Source: Paenibacillus terrae
GTDB taxonomy: Bacteria > Bacillota > Bacilli > Paenibacillales > Paenibacillaceae
Length of the DNA stretch: 64,000 nucleotides
Assembly (NCBI RefSeq): GCF_000943545.1
Contig: NZ_JTHP01000021.1
Location: 1-64,000 of the forward strand
Reading direction: 5' to 3'
In this document: positions 26,628 through 33,349 of the stretch, piece after piece
Position numbering within the stretch: the stretch's first letter is position 1
Layout: each line of letters starts with the position of its first letter
Made by a program: the position numbers and the translations under genes
The notes under the pieces: generated by a model
What the model was told of the DNA's origin: nothing
What the model saw: the letters and a program-made list of their open reading frames with translations, nothing else
Database searches by the model: none

Positions 26628-27174
26628 GTGAAATAATATTATAAATATATTGCATTGTTATTATAATTTTTTATCAATGGTAATTATTTCAATAATAATT
26701 ATATCACACGATTTCTGTTTTTCTACGCAAATGTTCAATAATCCCCTATAAATGAATCCCCTCTCCTAGATAGCTAACCTTACAAAGCTTTTAACAAGCT
26801 TGTATTGCCATTTCCTTTAGGTTAAAGGATAGGTTTTATTGGTCATTGGTTGGTTTTTGAAATTAATATTTATAGACAGTATGAACACTTTCTCTATTAA
26901 ACAGACATTTAACATTCACTTTAACGAAGAAGCAAAATTGATAATTATAGGGAGTGTTTCACTTGTTCTAAGATGTAATTTCCAGAAATGAGATTAATTT
27001 ATTGAAAATATATACATTAATTAATCTGTGGTAAATTTATTTTTTACATAAATACATTCTTTTGAATTATTTGATATGATTAAGCTTTTCTCAAACTACA
27101 ACGTGAACCCTAAGAAACAACGCAAAGAAGTCTCCAGACCTGAGGCCCAGAGCTTTCTTTGTTTAGGTCAGTTA
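26628..27174. other. Gene-free stretch with repeat B
   Basis: Very AT-rich. Apart from repeat B copy 1 it holds no open frame with a start and ribosome site. A hairpin at about 27126-27161 (CAAAGAA ... TTCTTTG on the minus strand) may terminate the 27175 gene, but its T run is poor. Confidence 0.4.
26665..26815. repeat. Direct repeat B, copy 1
   Basis: About 150 bases almost identical to 29190-29342 in the same orientation. It contains TAATTATTTCAATAATAATTA, an imperfect palindrome, beside TGATATAAT on the minus strand, which resembles a promoter -10 region. It therefore may be a mobile promoter/operator module for family B/C genes rather than coding DNA. Confidence 0.75.
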
Positions 27175-27768
27175 TTATTTTGCGTCCGAAGGCAATGAAC
27201 CGGCTACGCCCCAAATTTCCACATTAACTTTGTTTGTACCACCGCGGAACTGAATTGTATATCGTCCAGAACGCAAACCGTCCGAAATTCCCGCATCAGT
27301 ACTTCTCCAAACTGTTTCACTGTTTTTGCTGATTGTCTTGCCGTCAACATACACTTTACCAGAATCGTTGTGCTGTACAGTAAAATCAACCGGGGCATTA
27401 ACATAGTTCCTAATGCGCAATTTAACATGCCCAAAACCCTTAGGAACCTCGAAGCTACCTGGTGCAGTTGCACTTCCCCCTACAGTAAAGTTAAAAGAAT
27501 TCCCCACGCTCTGAGGAGTTACTACATGGTCACCAGTAGTTGTTGTACTCGCATCTTGGGTCGCTGTAGTGGATATATTCGCAGAAATCTTATCAGGATG
27601 ATAAAGTCTGTCTAGTACGTCAGCAGGGGGAACAGGATCGTAAGTAACGCTTTCGTTTGGAATAGGGGCATCGTGATCAGCAAGCACACTATTTGTAATA
27701 ACAACAGTTAATACACTAGCACTTACTGCCAAAATAATGAGCCCCCAAGTTGTTGCTTTGAATTTCAC
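27175..27768 (-). CDS. Chimeric secreted protein: family-B head joined to family-A domain
   Basis: About 197 residues. Residues 1-60 (MKFKATTWGLIILAV... SVTYDPVPPADVLDRLYHPDKIS) parallel the lipoprotein at 25989, but without its lipobox Cys. From ANISTTATQDAS to the C-terminus it parallels the secreted protein at 24140, including VTPQSVGNSF, HNDSGKVYVDG and SDGLRSGRYTIQFRGG. The switch is sharp and is also visible in DNA: CTACATGGTCACCAGTA occurs in both copies at 24487 and 27517. Start: GTG at 27768 by alignment with MKLKPITW; an in-frame GTG two codons earlier is also possible. Presumably exported by an uncleaved or cleaved N-terminal helix. Confidence 0.72.
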   Translation of the reverse strand: MKFKATTWGLIILAVSASVLTVVITNSVLADHDAPIPNESVTYDPVPPADVLDRLYHPDKISANISTTATQDASTTTTGDHVVTPQSVGNSFNFTVGGSATAPGSFEVPKGFGHVKLRIRNYVNAPVDFTVQHNDSGKVYVDGKTISKNSETVWRSTDAGISDGLRSGRYTIQFRGGTNKVNVEIWGVAGSLPSDAK

Positions 27769-27787
27769 AGCCACACATCCATTCTAA

Positions 27788-27823
27788 TTATTTTGTAAAC
27801 CCATTTCCTGATATGAAAAGTCA
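27788..27823 (-). pseudogene. C-terminal relic of a family-C gene
   Basis: The minus strand reads FISGNGFTK then TAA, the same ending as the 26343 gene (SISGNGYTK, TAA), and is followed after about 20 bases by the start of the 27175 gene. That repeats the spacing of the 26343-25989 pair. It is all that remains of the first gene in a duplicated two-gene cassette. Confidence 0.55.
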
Positions 27824-27903
27824 ATAGGCGTGACAAATCCCGTCCATTATTGAAAGAATAGGATAGGAAGTGTAACTGTTGAACATTCAGAATCTCACGA
27901 ACT

Positions 27904-27940
27904 AAAAAGGACGCTCCAGATCAATTCCAGAGACGTCCTT
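27904..27940 (-). terminator. Intrinsic terminator of the 28007 gene
   Basis: On the minus strand AAGGACGTCTC pairs with GAGCGTCCTT (one bulge/mismatch), followed by TTTTTAG. Confidence 0.75.
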
Positions 27941-28006
27941 CGTGACTTTTCTGATTTTCAGTAGCATTGTTTTAAAAAATTAGAAAGTTGCTGCCCTACC
28001 CGGTTG

Positions 28007-28651
28007 TTATTGGTAAGCAGGTGCAAGGTAAGTATTGCGAACATTCGTAGCGACAAAATCCCATGAGCTTATTCTTTGTCCAGTGTAATCATCATACTGG
28101 ACGGCTCTATACTTTTTAAGAGTTAAGTCAGCCGAAACCCCTAGTCTACTAAATCTACTCGGGTCTGCCGGGATTTGCGTCGCTACTGAATACATGTACG
28201 AAACTCCGACAGTAAAAGATACATCGTCGTATTTTAGCATAGTAGAAGCGGTATATGTTTTTGCTCTAGTAACTGTATAATTACTTGCTTTGGCCCAATA
28301 AGGAGTCTCCTCATGATAATTAATAAATTGGTGATCTCTTGTAGTACCTGAAATAAACGTGTTTTCAATATGGGTACTCGAAGGCCGTATTACAGAGTCG
28401 ACAGCTTCTAACTGGACTGTGGTATTCTTATCATTTGAAGCAGCTACGTAAGAATCATAATCTTCTTTTGTCAAAAAGGACACTACATCGCCGTTATCCA
28501 AAGAAACCGTTTTATAGGCTCCATCGACCACAATAGTCGCAGAAACAACATCCGGTTGGGGTACTGCTGCATCATTTTGTGCTGCGTAAATGTTAGGTGT
28601 ACCTACAACAAAAAGCAGTAAAGCAGAAAGAATAATCGCGAATTTTTTCAT
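28007..28651 (-). CDS. Secreted protein of unknown function
   Basis: 214 residues with a clear signal peptide (MKKFAIILSALLLFVVGTPN, cleavage near IYAA-QND). The mature part is rich in Thr, Tyr and Asp and carries TIVVDGAYKTVSLDNGDVVSFL, then an apparently beta-rich stretch with RAKTYTASTMLKYDDVSFTVGVSY. No cysteines, no anchor and no recognised family. AGGAGG lies eight bases upstream of the ATG, and a strong terminator follows. It diverges from the 58-residue membrane protein at 28746. Confidence 0.75.
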   Translation of the reverse strand: MKKFAIILSALLLFVVGTPNIYAAQNDAAVPQPDVVSATIVVDGAYKTVSLDNGDVVSFLTKEDYDSYVAASNDKNTTVQLEAVDSVIRPSSTHIENTFISGTTRDHQFINYHEETPYWAKASNYTVTRAKTYTASTMLKYDDVSFTVGVSYMYSVATQIPADPSRFSRLGVSADLTLKKYRAVQYDDYTGQRISSWDFVATNVRNTYLAPAYQ

Positions 28652-28745
28652 AAGATTTCCTCCTGGTCATATATTTACATTATAATGATAACATTCACAT
28701 CTGTTTTACAGGCGTTTTATCACACTTCATAAAGGAGAGATATAC

Positions 28746-28922
28746 ATGTATTCCGTAAGCGGTACCATAGCTTTAATATCAAGCATGTCTATGTTTTGGC
28801 TTTTATACTATTTAAGAGTCGACCATTCCATAGGTTTCAATGATGCTTTTTACTTATTCCCACTGATCTTAATTGTTCTTTGTATTTATTTTTATTGGAA
28901 GGATCATGATGCAAAAAAGTAG
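28746..28922 (+). CDS. Small two-helix membrane protein (58 residues)
   Basis: Encodes MYSVSGTIALISSMSMFWLL, a short polar loop with RVDHSIGFNDAF, then a second hydrophobic helix (YLFPLILIVLCIYFYW) and a charged tail KDHDAKK. AAAGGAG sits eight bases before the ATG, which is strong support for translation. A hairpin membrane topology is expected. It shares the divergent promoter region with the 28007 secreted protein; an immunity-like role is conceivable but unsupported. Confidence 0.6.
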   Translation: MYSVSGTIALISSMSMFWLLYYLRVDHSIGFNDAFYLFPLILIVLCIYFYWKDHDAKK

Positions 28923-29189
28923 GTGATCCTTCATCTCATTATCCAGACACTTATATCCCCTCCCTTCTTGACCGGTTGATGCACACATTCGGTCTTGGGT
29001 GGCATTTTCGCTGCCCTTGACCCGGTCACTCTCCCAATTGATCTTGCTTCGTATGTCACTACATTTTCACAGCCAAGACTCCTCTCCAAACAAGTAGCTT
29101 AAATACCTTGTTAAGTGATATTTATACAAATTCCTATGCACTATTGAAGTAGATAGGAGGTGTATACATCTTGCATTATCGAAATACAT

Positions 29190-29342
29190 AAATTTTTAAT
29201 TAATGGTAATCATTTCAATAATAATTATATCACACGATTTCTGTTTTTCTACGCAAATGTTCAATAATCCCCTATAAATGAATCCCCTCTCCTAGATAGC
29301 TAGCCTCACAAAGCTTTTAACAAGCTTGTATTGCCATTTCCT
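29190..29342. repeat. Direct repeat B, copy 2
   Basis: Near-identical to 26665-26815, including the palindrome (here TAATCATTTCAATAATAATTA) and the promoter-like TGATATAAT on the minus strand. No gene follows on the minus strand within 250 bases. Confidence 0.75.
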
Positions 29343-29521
29343 GTTAATGTATTTCCCTCTTAAAAAAGCCATTATATAGAATGGTTATATTAGTTAGATG
29401 AGAGGAGGGATAGTTTCGCATAAACAGCATCCGTTTTATTTACTTGAACGAAACCAGCGTCATGCTAAGGCAAGAAAAACAATGTTAGGTGATGTGACTC
29501 TGAAAGCATGAGGATGCTTGG

Positions 29522-29702
29522 TTATATCAGTTGGGTCAGCTTCTTGGTCTGAAACATACGGTTGTACTGATTTATCAGTTCATCCAAAAGCATAGACTGT
29601 TCAAGCACACAGGCATGTCCGAAACCATACTGTTTCGTACAGATCATGCAATCGTTGCCGGGCATCTTCCAACTGTTGATTTAACGTTTCATCTGTATTC
29701 AT
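29522..29702 (-). pseudogene. Spo0E-like aspartyl-phosphate phosphatase gene with a one-base frameshift
   Basis: From an ATG with AGGAGGG eight bases upstream the frame reads MNTDETLNQQLEDARQRLHD, then LYET. A shift of one base is needed to continue YGFGHACVLEQSMLLDELIN and QYNRMFQTKKLTQLI to TAA. The second part carries the Spo0E signature SxxLDxLI-N-Y. The complete protein would be about 60 residues, normal for this family, which dephosphorylates Spo0A~P to delay sporulation. As written, translation ends at a TGA soon after the shift. A sequencing error is possible. Confidence 0.7.
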
Positions 29703-29790
29703 AGCGCATTCCCTCCTAATGTATCTCATTTTAGGATGGAATGTGAAAATATGAATGGCTGTTTTAGCAATCAAAAATCAGCAAAATATA

Positions 29791-29907
29791 GCAAAAACGT
29801 GCATACTGCTGCGGTAAGAATTGTTGTGTGTACATATCCGTAGATGAAACTTCCTGATACGCCGTAATTTGAGGTTCAAAGCGCTGGAGAATATGATCCA
29901 CATCAAT
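29791..29907 (-). pseudogene. Fragment of an RRNPP (AloR-like) receptor gene
   Basis: Reads IDVDHILQRFEPQITAYQEV then SSTDMYTQQFLPQQYARF, nearly identical to the intact receptor at 30674 over the same stretch, and then diverges to a stop. Nothing of the HTH or the rest of the TPR region remains. Confidence 0.75.
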
Positions 29908-30019
29908 AGCTCTCCGCCTAATTAATCATAGACCCCGAAAATGTTTGGGGTGGAAAACGTCTCACGAATCCTTTTCAGAGTAACTGTCGCACTTGGTTTG
30001 ACAATCTGTCTCTATATAA

Positions 30020-30159
30020 AAAATTCAATATAAAGGCTTAATATTCTTGTATGTGGTGAGCTGCTTTTTAGCATGGTCATCGTGCGAGTACCTTGCCTTC
30101 TGATCACTGGGTGTATGGTCAGGAAAATCCAGCCAACATACGGATTTGTGATTAAACAG
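30020..30159. repeat. Direct repeat A, copy 2
   Basis: Second copy of the 135-base repeat found at 25670, same orientation. Here it ends just before the promoter region of the AbrB-like gene at 30266. Confidence 0.75.
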
Positions 30160-30265
30160 TTACATTACATTTTTGTACCTGTTAATTTTTGAAATGAGAA
30201 TGTATTTAACCATAAAATAAGACATTTTATAGAATAATATTCGTTAAGTGATAAGAGGGTTGTTT

Positions 30266-30511
30266 TTGCATACATCAAGATGGATTAGAAAAGTAGATAC
30301 CTTGGGAAGAGTCGTTATACCGATGGATATAAGGAGGGAATTAGGCATTGTAAAGCAGGACGCGTTCTCATTGTCCCCAACAGAACAAGGCATCATCCTA
30401 CATCAAATAGACAAAGAACAATGTGGGTTATGTGACTCAAAAGATAGTCTGATGCCATATAGAGATTCCTTTGTTTGTATCGCCTGTAGACATGAACTGA
30501 AATCATTGTGA
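30266..30511 (+). CDS. AbrB-like regulator with C-terminal zinc-ribbon motif
   Basis: 81 residues starting at TTG (AGAGGG six bases upstream). This start makes MHTSRWIRKVD align with the starts of the two related genes at 32231 and 32710. Residues ~8-50 form an AbrB/SpoVT swapped-hairpin domain (RKVDTLGRVVIPMDIRRELGI). The last 30 residues carry CGLCDS ... CIACRH, a CxxC-x(n)-CxxC zinc-binding pattern. It lacks the additional C-terminal helix-turn-helix of its relatives. AbrB-type proteins are transition-state DNA-binding regulators. It converges on the RRNPP pro-peptide gene. Confidence 0.82.
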   Translation: MHTSRWIRKVDTLGRVVIPMDIRRELGIVKQDAFSLSPTEQGIILHQIDKEQCGLCDSKDSLMPYRDSFVCIACRHELKSL

Positions 30512-30534
30512 TTGGCTAAAGAAATTGGGGCAGC

Positions 30535-30561
30535 AAAAAAGGACCAGCGGCTAGGCTGGTC
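30535..30561 (-). terminator. Intrinsic terminator of the receptor/pro-peptide operon
   Basis: On the minus strand GACCAGC-CTAGCC-GCTGGTC is followed by CTTTTTTG, 24 bases past the pro-peptide stop. Confidence 0.85.
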
Positions 30562-30585
30562 AATGGTAATGAAATAGTGCTCGGA

Positions 30586-30711
30586 TCAAGCTGTACCAAC
30601 GTGGTCTTGCGGTTTGAATGTGCCCAGGGCAGGATCTTTAGGCTGAACTGGTAGTACGAGTACCAGTACAAAGCTAATTGCTGCCAAGAGCAAAGCCATC
30701 TTTTTGATCAT
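30586..30711 (-). CDS. Secreted pro-peptide of the RRNPP quorum-sensing pair (AloP/Phr-like)
   Basis: 41 residues: MIKKMALLLAAISFVLVLVL is a short basic start plus hydrophobic export signal, followed by PVQPKDPALG and TFKPQDHVGTA. The ATG lies 38 bases inside the receptor gene's 3' end in another frame, and a terminator follows the stop. This is exactly the layout of Phr/PapR/Alo pro-peptides beside their receptors. After export and proteolysis, a C-terminal fragment of about 6-10 residues would be the imported signal. Cleavage sites and the mature sequence cannot be read off. Its signal strength as a gene rests on position and composition because no clear ribosome site is visible. Confidence 0.75.
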   Translation of the reverse strand: MIKKMALLLAAISFVLVLVLPVQPKDPALGTFKPQDHVGTA

Positions 30712-32059
30712 TTTCTTTCCACATTTTTTGAAGTTCTCTTCCTGTTTCAAGGACAGCTTTCACACTAAAGCGCTCAAATAATCGTGCACAATTTGAAATA
30801 ATCAGTTGATTATTCATTGTAAGAGCATTTTCCCAAGCGACTAAAAGGCACTCGAAGCCATAAGAGTATCTGCCCTTATTCAGACTATAGCTAGCCATTT
30901 TATACCAAAACCGTGCGTACTGCTGTGGTAAGAATTGTTGTGTGTACATATCCGTAGATGAAACTTCCTGATACGCCGTAATTTGGGGTTCAAAGCGCCG
31001 AAGGATATGATCCACATCAATATGATAGCGATTGGCTGCTTCTATGACGTTTAAGAGTTCTGCAAAAATCTCTTTCTCGCCAGCTATATATTCTACGTAA
31101 TCCGGCAGGACACTCACATCTCCTGACATCAGCTTATTCACGTACGTATTAATTTTCACCCATCGCTGAAATTGCCCCATCCAATGGAGTGTGTCCGGGT
31201 CAGTTTCCTTGACCCAGCTTAGATCAGCATAACCCCGAAGATGTGCTAATGCCTGCTCATGATCTCCTTTTGCATCACAAGCATGAGCACACATCAATTC
31301 GGCGTAAGCTATGTATACAAAGAGCGGCCTGCTTAGCTTCTTTTGTGGTTCTTTTTCCTTGCGCTCAGAGTTATGAACCATGCCATAGTATATTCTCCCT
31401 AGCTGTCCCATCTGCTTTGCATACTTATACACCTTGTCCCACAGGCTTAATGATCTATACACGTTTGCTAAATCCTTCAGCGCATCCAGTTGGTCGGCTT
31501 CATGCAAACGATGGACAAACGATTCAAATTTGGCCGCGGCGTCCATATTGCGATTTTGATCCTTTCCTACCGCAATCTGAAACAACCGATAATGGGACAA
31601 GGCAAGCCGTTCCGAATGCTGCTGCTTTTCACTCTCGGCTATATTTCCATACAGGTAAGCGGCTGCGTCCTGATACCCATTTTGGAAAGAAGCCTCGGCT
31701 AATTCAAAAAGGTTGGGAAGATAGCCAAGATTATCTAGTAGAACACTTACCACTCGCTGCAAACAATCCAGCCGATGAAACTGCACACATCGGTACAGGA
31801 AGGGGCAAATTCTTCGCCAGTTAATCGGTTCATCTACAGTGCACTCTTCAACATACCGTTCATAAAAATGATCCGGTGGTAAATTCATGCCCGCAGTAAT
31901 GAGATCCAATTGGTAAACGGAAATAGAACGGTTGCTCGTCAAAATGCCACTCAGCGTGCCAGGATTCAGGCCTGCAATGTGCCCAAATTGAGTTTTGCTC
32001 AAGCCTTTTTGATACAGATATGTTTGAATTTCTGCTCTTATCTTAGGTGTGATTTCCAT
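30674..32059 (-). CDS. RRNPP-family peptide receptor/transcription regulator (AloR-like)
   Basis: 461 residues. An N-terminal XRE helix-turn-helix (residues ~5-60, LSKTQFGHIAGLNPGTLSG) is followed by a long all-helical region with TPR-like repeats (for example AHACDAKGDHEQALAHL and YSLNKGRYSYGFECLLVAW). That is the architecture of RRNPP receptors such as NprR, AimR and the Alo receptors described in Paenibacillus polymyxa, which change DNA binding on binding a short imported peptide. AAAGGGTGG precedes the ATG. The pro-peptide gene overlaps its 3' end. Two decayed copies of the same gene lie nearby. The target genes are unknown; adjacent AbrB-like regulators are candidates. Confidence 0.85.
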   Translation of the reverse strand: MEITPKIRAEIQTYLYQKGLSKTQFGHIAGLNPGTLSGILTSNRSISVYQLDLITAGMNLPPDHFYERYVEECTVDEPINWRRICPFLYRCVQFHRLDCLQRVVSVLLDNLGYLPNLFELAEASFQNGYQDAAAYLYGNIAESEKQQHSERLALSHYRLFQIAVGKDQNRNMDAAAKFESFVHRLHEADQLDALKDLANVYRSLSLWDKVYKYAKQMGQLGRIYYGMVHNSERKEKEPQKKLSRPLFVYIAYAELMCAHACDAKGDHEQALAHLRGYADLSWVKETDPDTLHWMGQFQRWVKINTYVNKLMSGDVSVLPDYVEYIAGEKEIFAELLNVIEAANRYHIDVDHILRRFEPQITAYQEVSSTDMYTQQFLPQQYARFWYKMASYSLNKGRYSYGFECLLVAWENALTMNNQLIISNCARLFERFSVKAVLETGRELQKMWKENDQKDGFALGSN

Positions 32060-32230
32060 GAATAAACCACCCTTTCAGCGTGAACTATAATTTGATGCTA
32101 ATTTTAATAAAAAAATTAATTGTAAATTTTATAATAAAGGTTTTACCTTTCCTTAATTGTACCATCTTATGGAATAATAATAAATGCTTCTATTTTATTG
32201 CTTTTTATCTTGGTAATAGGGGTTGTTTCA

Positions 32231-32707
32231 ATGAGGAATATAGCAATGACAAGAAGGATAGACTCGCTAGGACGATTCGGAATGCCCAAAGAAATACTAT
32301 ATATGGTTCATATTAGACCAGGCGATTCAGTGGAAATTTTTATGGATGCAGAAGCGAGCACAATATCACTAGGTAAATACATCGGCCAATCCTGTAAATT
32401 TTGCCAATCAACCGAAGTATTAAGCACCTTTAAAAATTCTCTCATATGCAATGAATGTAAAAGTCAATTGATAGCTACTCAAAAGGATAAACGGAATCCA
32501 CAACCAAAAGAGGTGATGACACAGCTGCTTTTGGTTTTGCTAGAAAAGTACCCTGACGCTACACAACAGGAATATTCTGATATGTTACGCATACCAATAG
32601 CTCGTTTAAGGAATCTTTGTCAAACAATTACACAGAACAAAAATAATGAGAAAGAGATTAAGTCCAATCCGGGCATCAATTCTTCCATACTCAAAAGGAG
32701 AGGTTAG
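32231..32707 (+). CDS. AbrB-like/zinc-ribbon/HTH regulator, copy 1
   Basis: 158 residues. An AbrB/SpoVT N-terminal domain (MTRRIDSLGRFGMPKEILYM; note GRFGMP instead of GRVVIP) is followed by a zinc-ribbon pattern (CKFCQS ... CNECKS, residues ~56-80) and a C-terminal segment with a probable helix-turn-helix (YPDATQQEYSDMLRIPIARL). The start is the ATG at 32231 preceded by AGGGG; an earlier in-frame ATG encodes a hydrophobic leader in the promoter region. It is divergent from the RRNPP receptor and only two bases upstream of a related gene. Confidence 0.78.
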   Translation: MRNIAMTRRIDSLGRFGMPKEILYMVHIRPGDSVEIFMDAEASTISLGKYIGQSCKFCQSTEVLSTFKNSLICNECKSQLIATQKDKRNPQPKEVMTQLLLVLLEKYPDATQQEYSDMLRIPIARLRNLCQTITQNKNNEKEIKSNPGINSSILKRRG

Positions 32708-32709
32708 CA

Positions 32710-33156
32710 TTGAAAAATACAGGTATGATACGCTCTCTAGATACGTTATTTCGGATCGTTATCCCCAAAGAAATGCGCGTAACCATGAACTTGGAGGTTG
32801 GTGATGGTATTGAATTTCTTGTGGATGATGAAGGGAGCTTCTTTGGTCTGCAAAAGTATGTCGGCACTTCTTGTAAGCTGTGTGGCTCAATTGAACGTCT
32901 AACCTATTTCAAGGGCAAGCTTTTATGTACGAACTGCATAACTGAATTGAAGGGGAATATAGGCATTAGTACAATACCATTGCCCAAGATTAAGGAGCCA
33001 AGACAAAGAGAGAAACGAACGTATCAGCCGACACAAAACTTGATCGAAAAACTAAGGGAATTGATGCGTGAACATCCCAATGCCAAGCAAAGCGAATACG
33101 CCAAATGGATTGGCGTTTCGCAAGGCCGTATATCTCAACTCAAAAAGTTATTGTAG
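32710..33156 (+). CDS. AbrB-like/zinc-ribbon/HTH regulator, copy 2
   Basis: 148 residues with the same three-part layout as the preceding gene. AbrB domain: MIRSLDTLFRIVIPKEMRVT. Zinc ribbon: CKLCGS ... CTNCIT. After a basic linker comes a C-terminal helix-turn-helix, HPNAKQSEYAKWIGVSQGRI. The start is TTG with AAAGGAGAGG upstream, two bases after the previous stop, so the two are co-translated. Having two DNA-binding modules joined by a zinc ribbon in one small protein is unusual. A strong terminator follows. Confidence 0.8.
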   Translation: MKNTGMIRSLDTLFRIVIPKEMRVTMNLEVGDGIEFLVDDEGSFFGLQKYVGTSCKLCGSIERLTYFKGKLLCTNCITELKGNIGISTIPLPKIKEPRQREKRTYQPTQNLIEKLRELMREHPNAKQSEYAKWIGVSQGRISQLKKLL

Positions 33157-33256
33157 GCTGACCGGAGATCCATTTTCGATCATTTTCCGAGCAATTGCAT
33201 ACAACAAAAAAATGCCTGCTTGCGTAGCAGACACGTCGAGAATTTCATACAGTATG

Positions 33257-33306
33257 AAAAACCACCGGATAGCTAGGCTCTCGAACCTATTCCTGGTGGT
33301 TTTTTT
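33257..33306 (+). terminator. Intrinsic terminator of the AbrB-like gene pair
   Basis: AAACCACC...TAGG with CCTA...GGTGGTTT gives an interrupted but long stem followed by seven T. It lies between convergent genes and ends the plus-strand unit. Confidence 0.8.
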
Positions 33307-33349
33307 GTCTCGTACTTGTTTATAGATGTTTATCAGCTTTGTTATGGGT

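Larger units (their letters stand above)
28923..30265. other. Accessory stretch rich in relics and repeats
   Basis: No intact gene in 1.3 kb. It contains repeat B copy 2, a frameshifted Spo0E-like gene, an RRNPP receptor fragment and repeat A copy 2, listed separately. Around 29345-29430 the sequence CATTATATAGAATGGTTATATTAG before GAGGAGGG (quoted here only in outline) resembles the region upstream of the AbrB-like gene at 30266, so a further AbrB-like gene may have been lost here. Confidence 0.4.
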
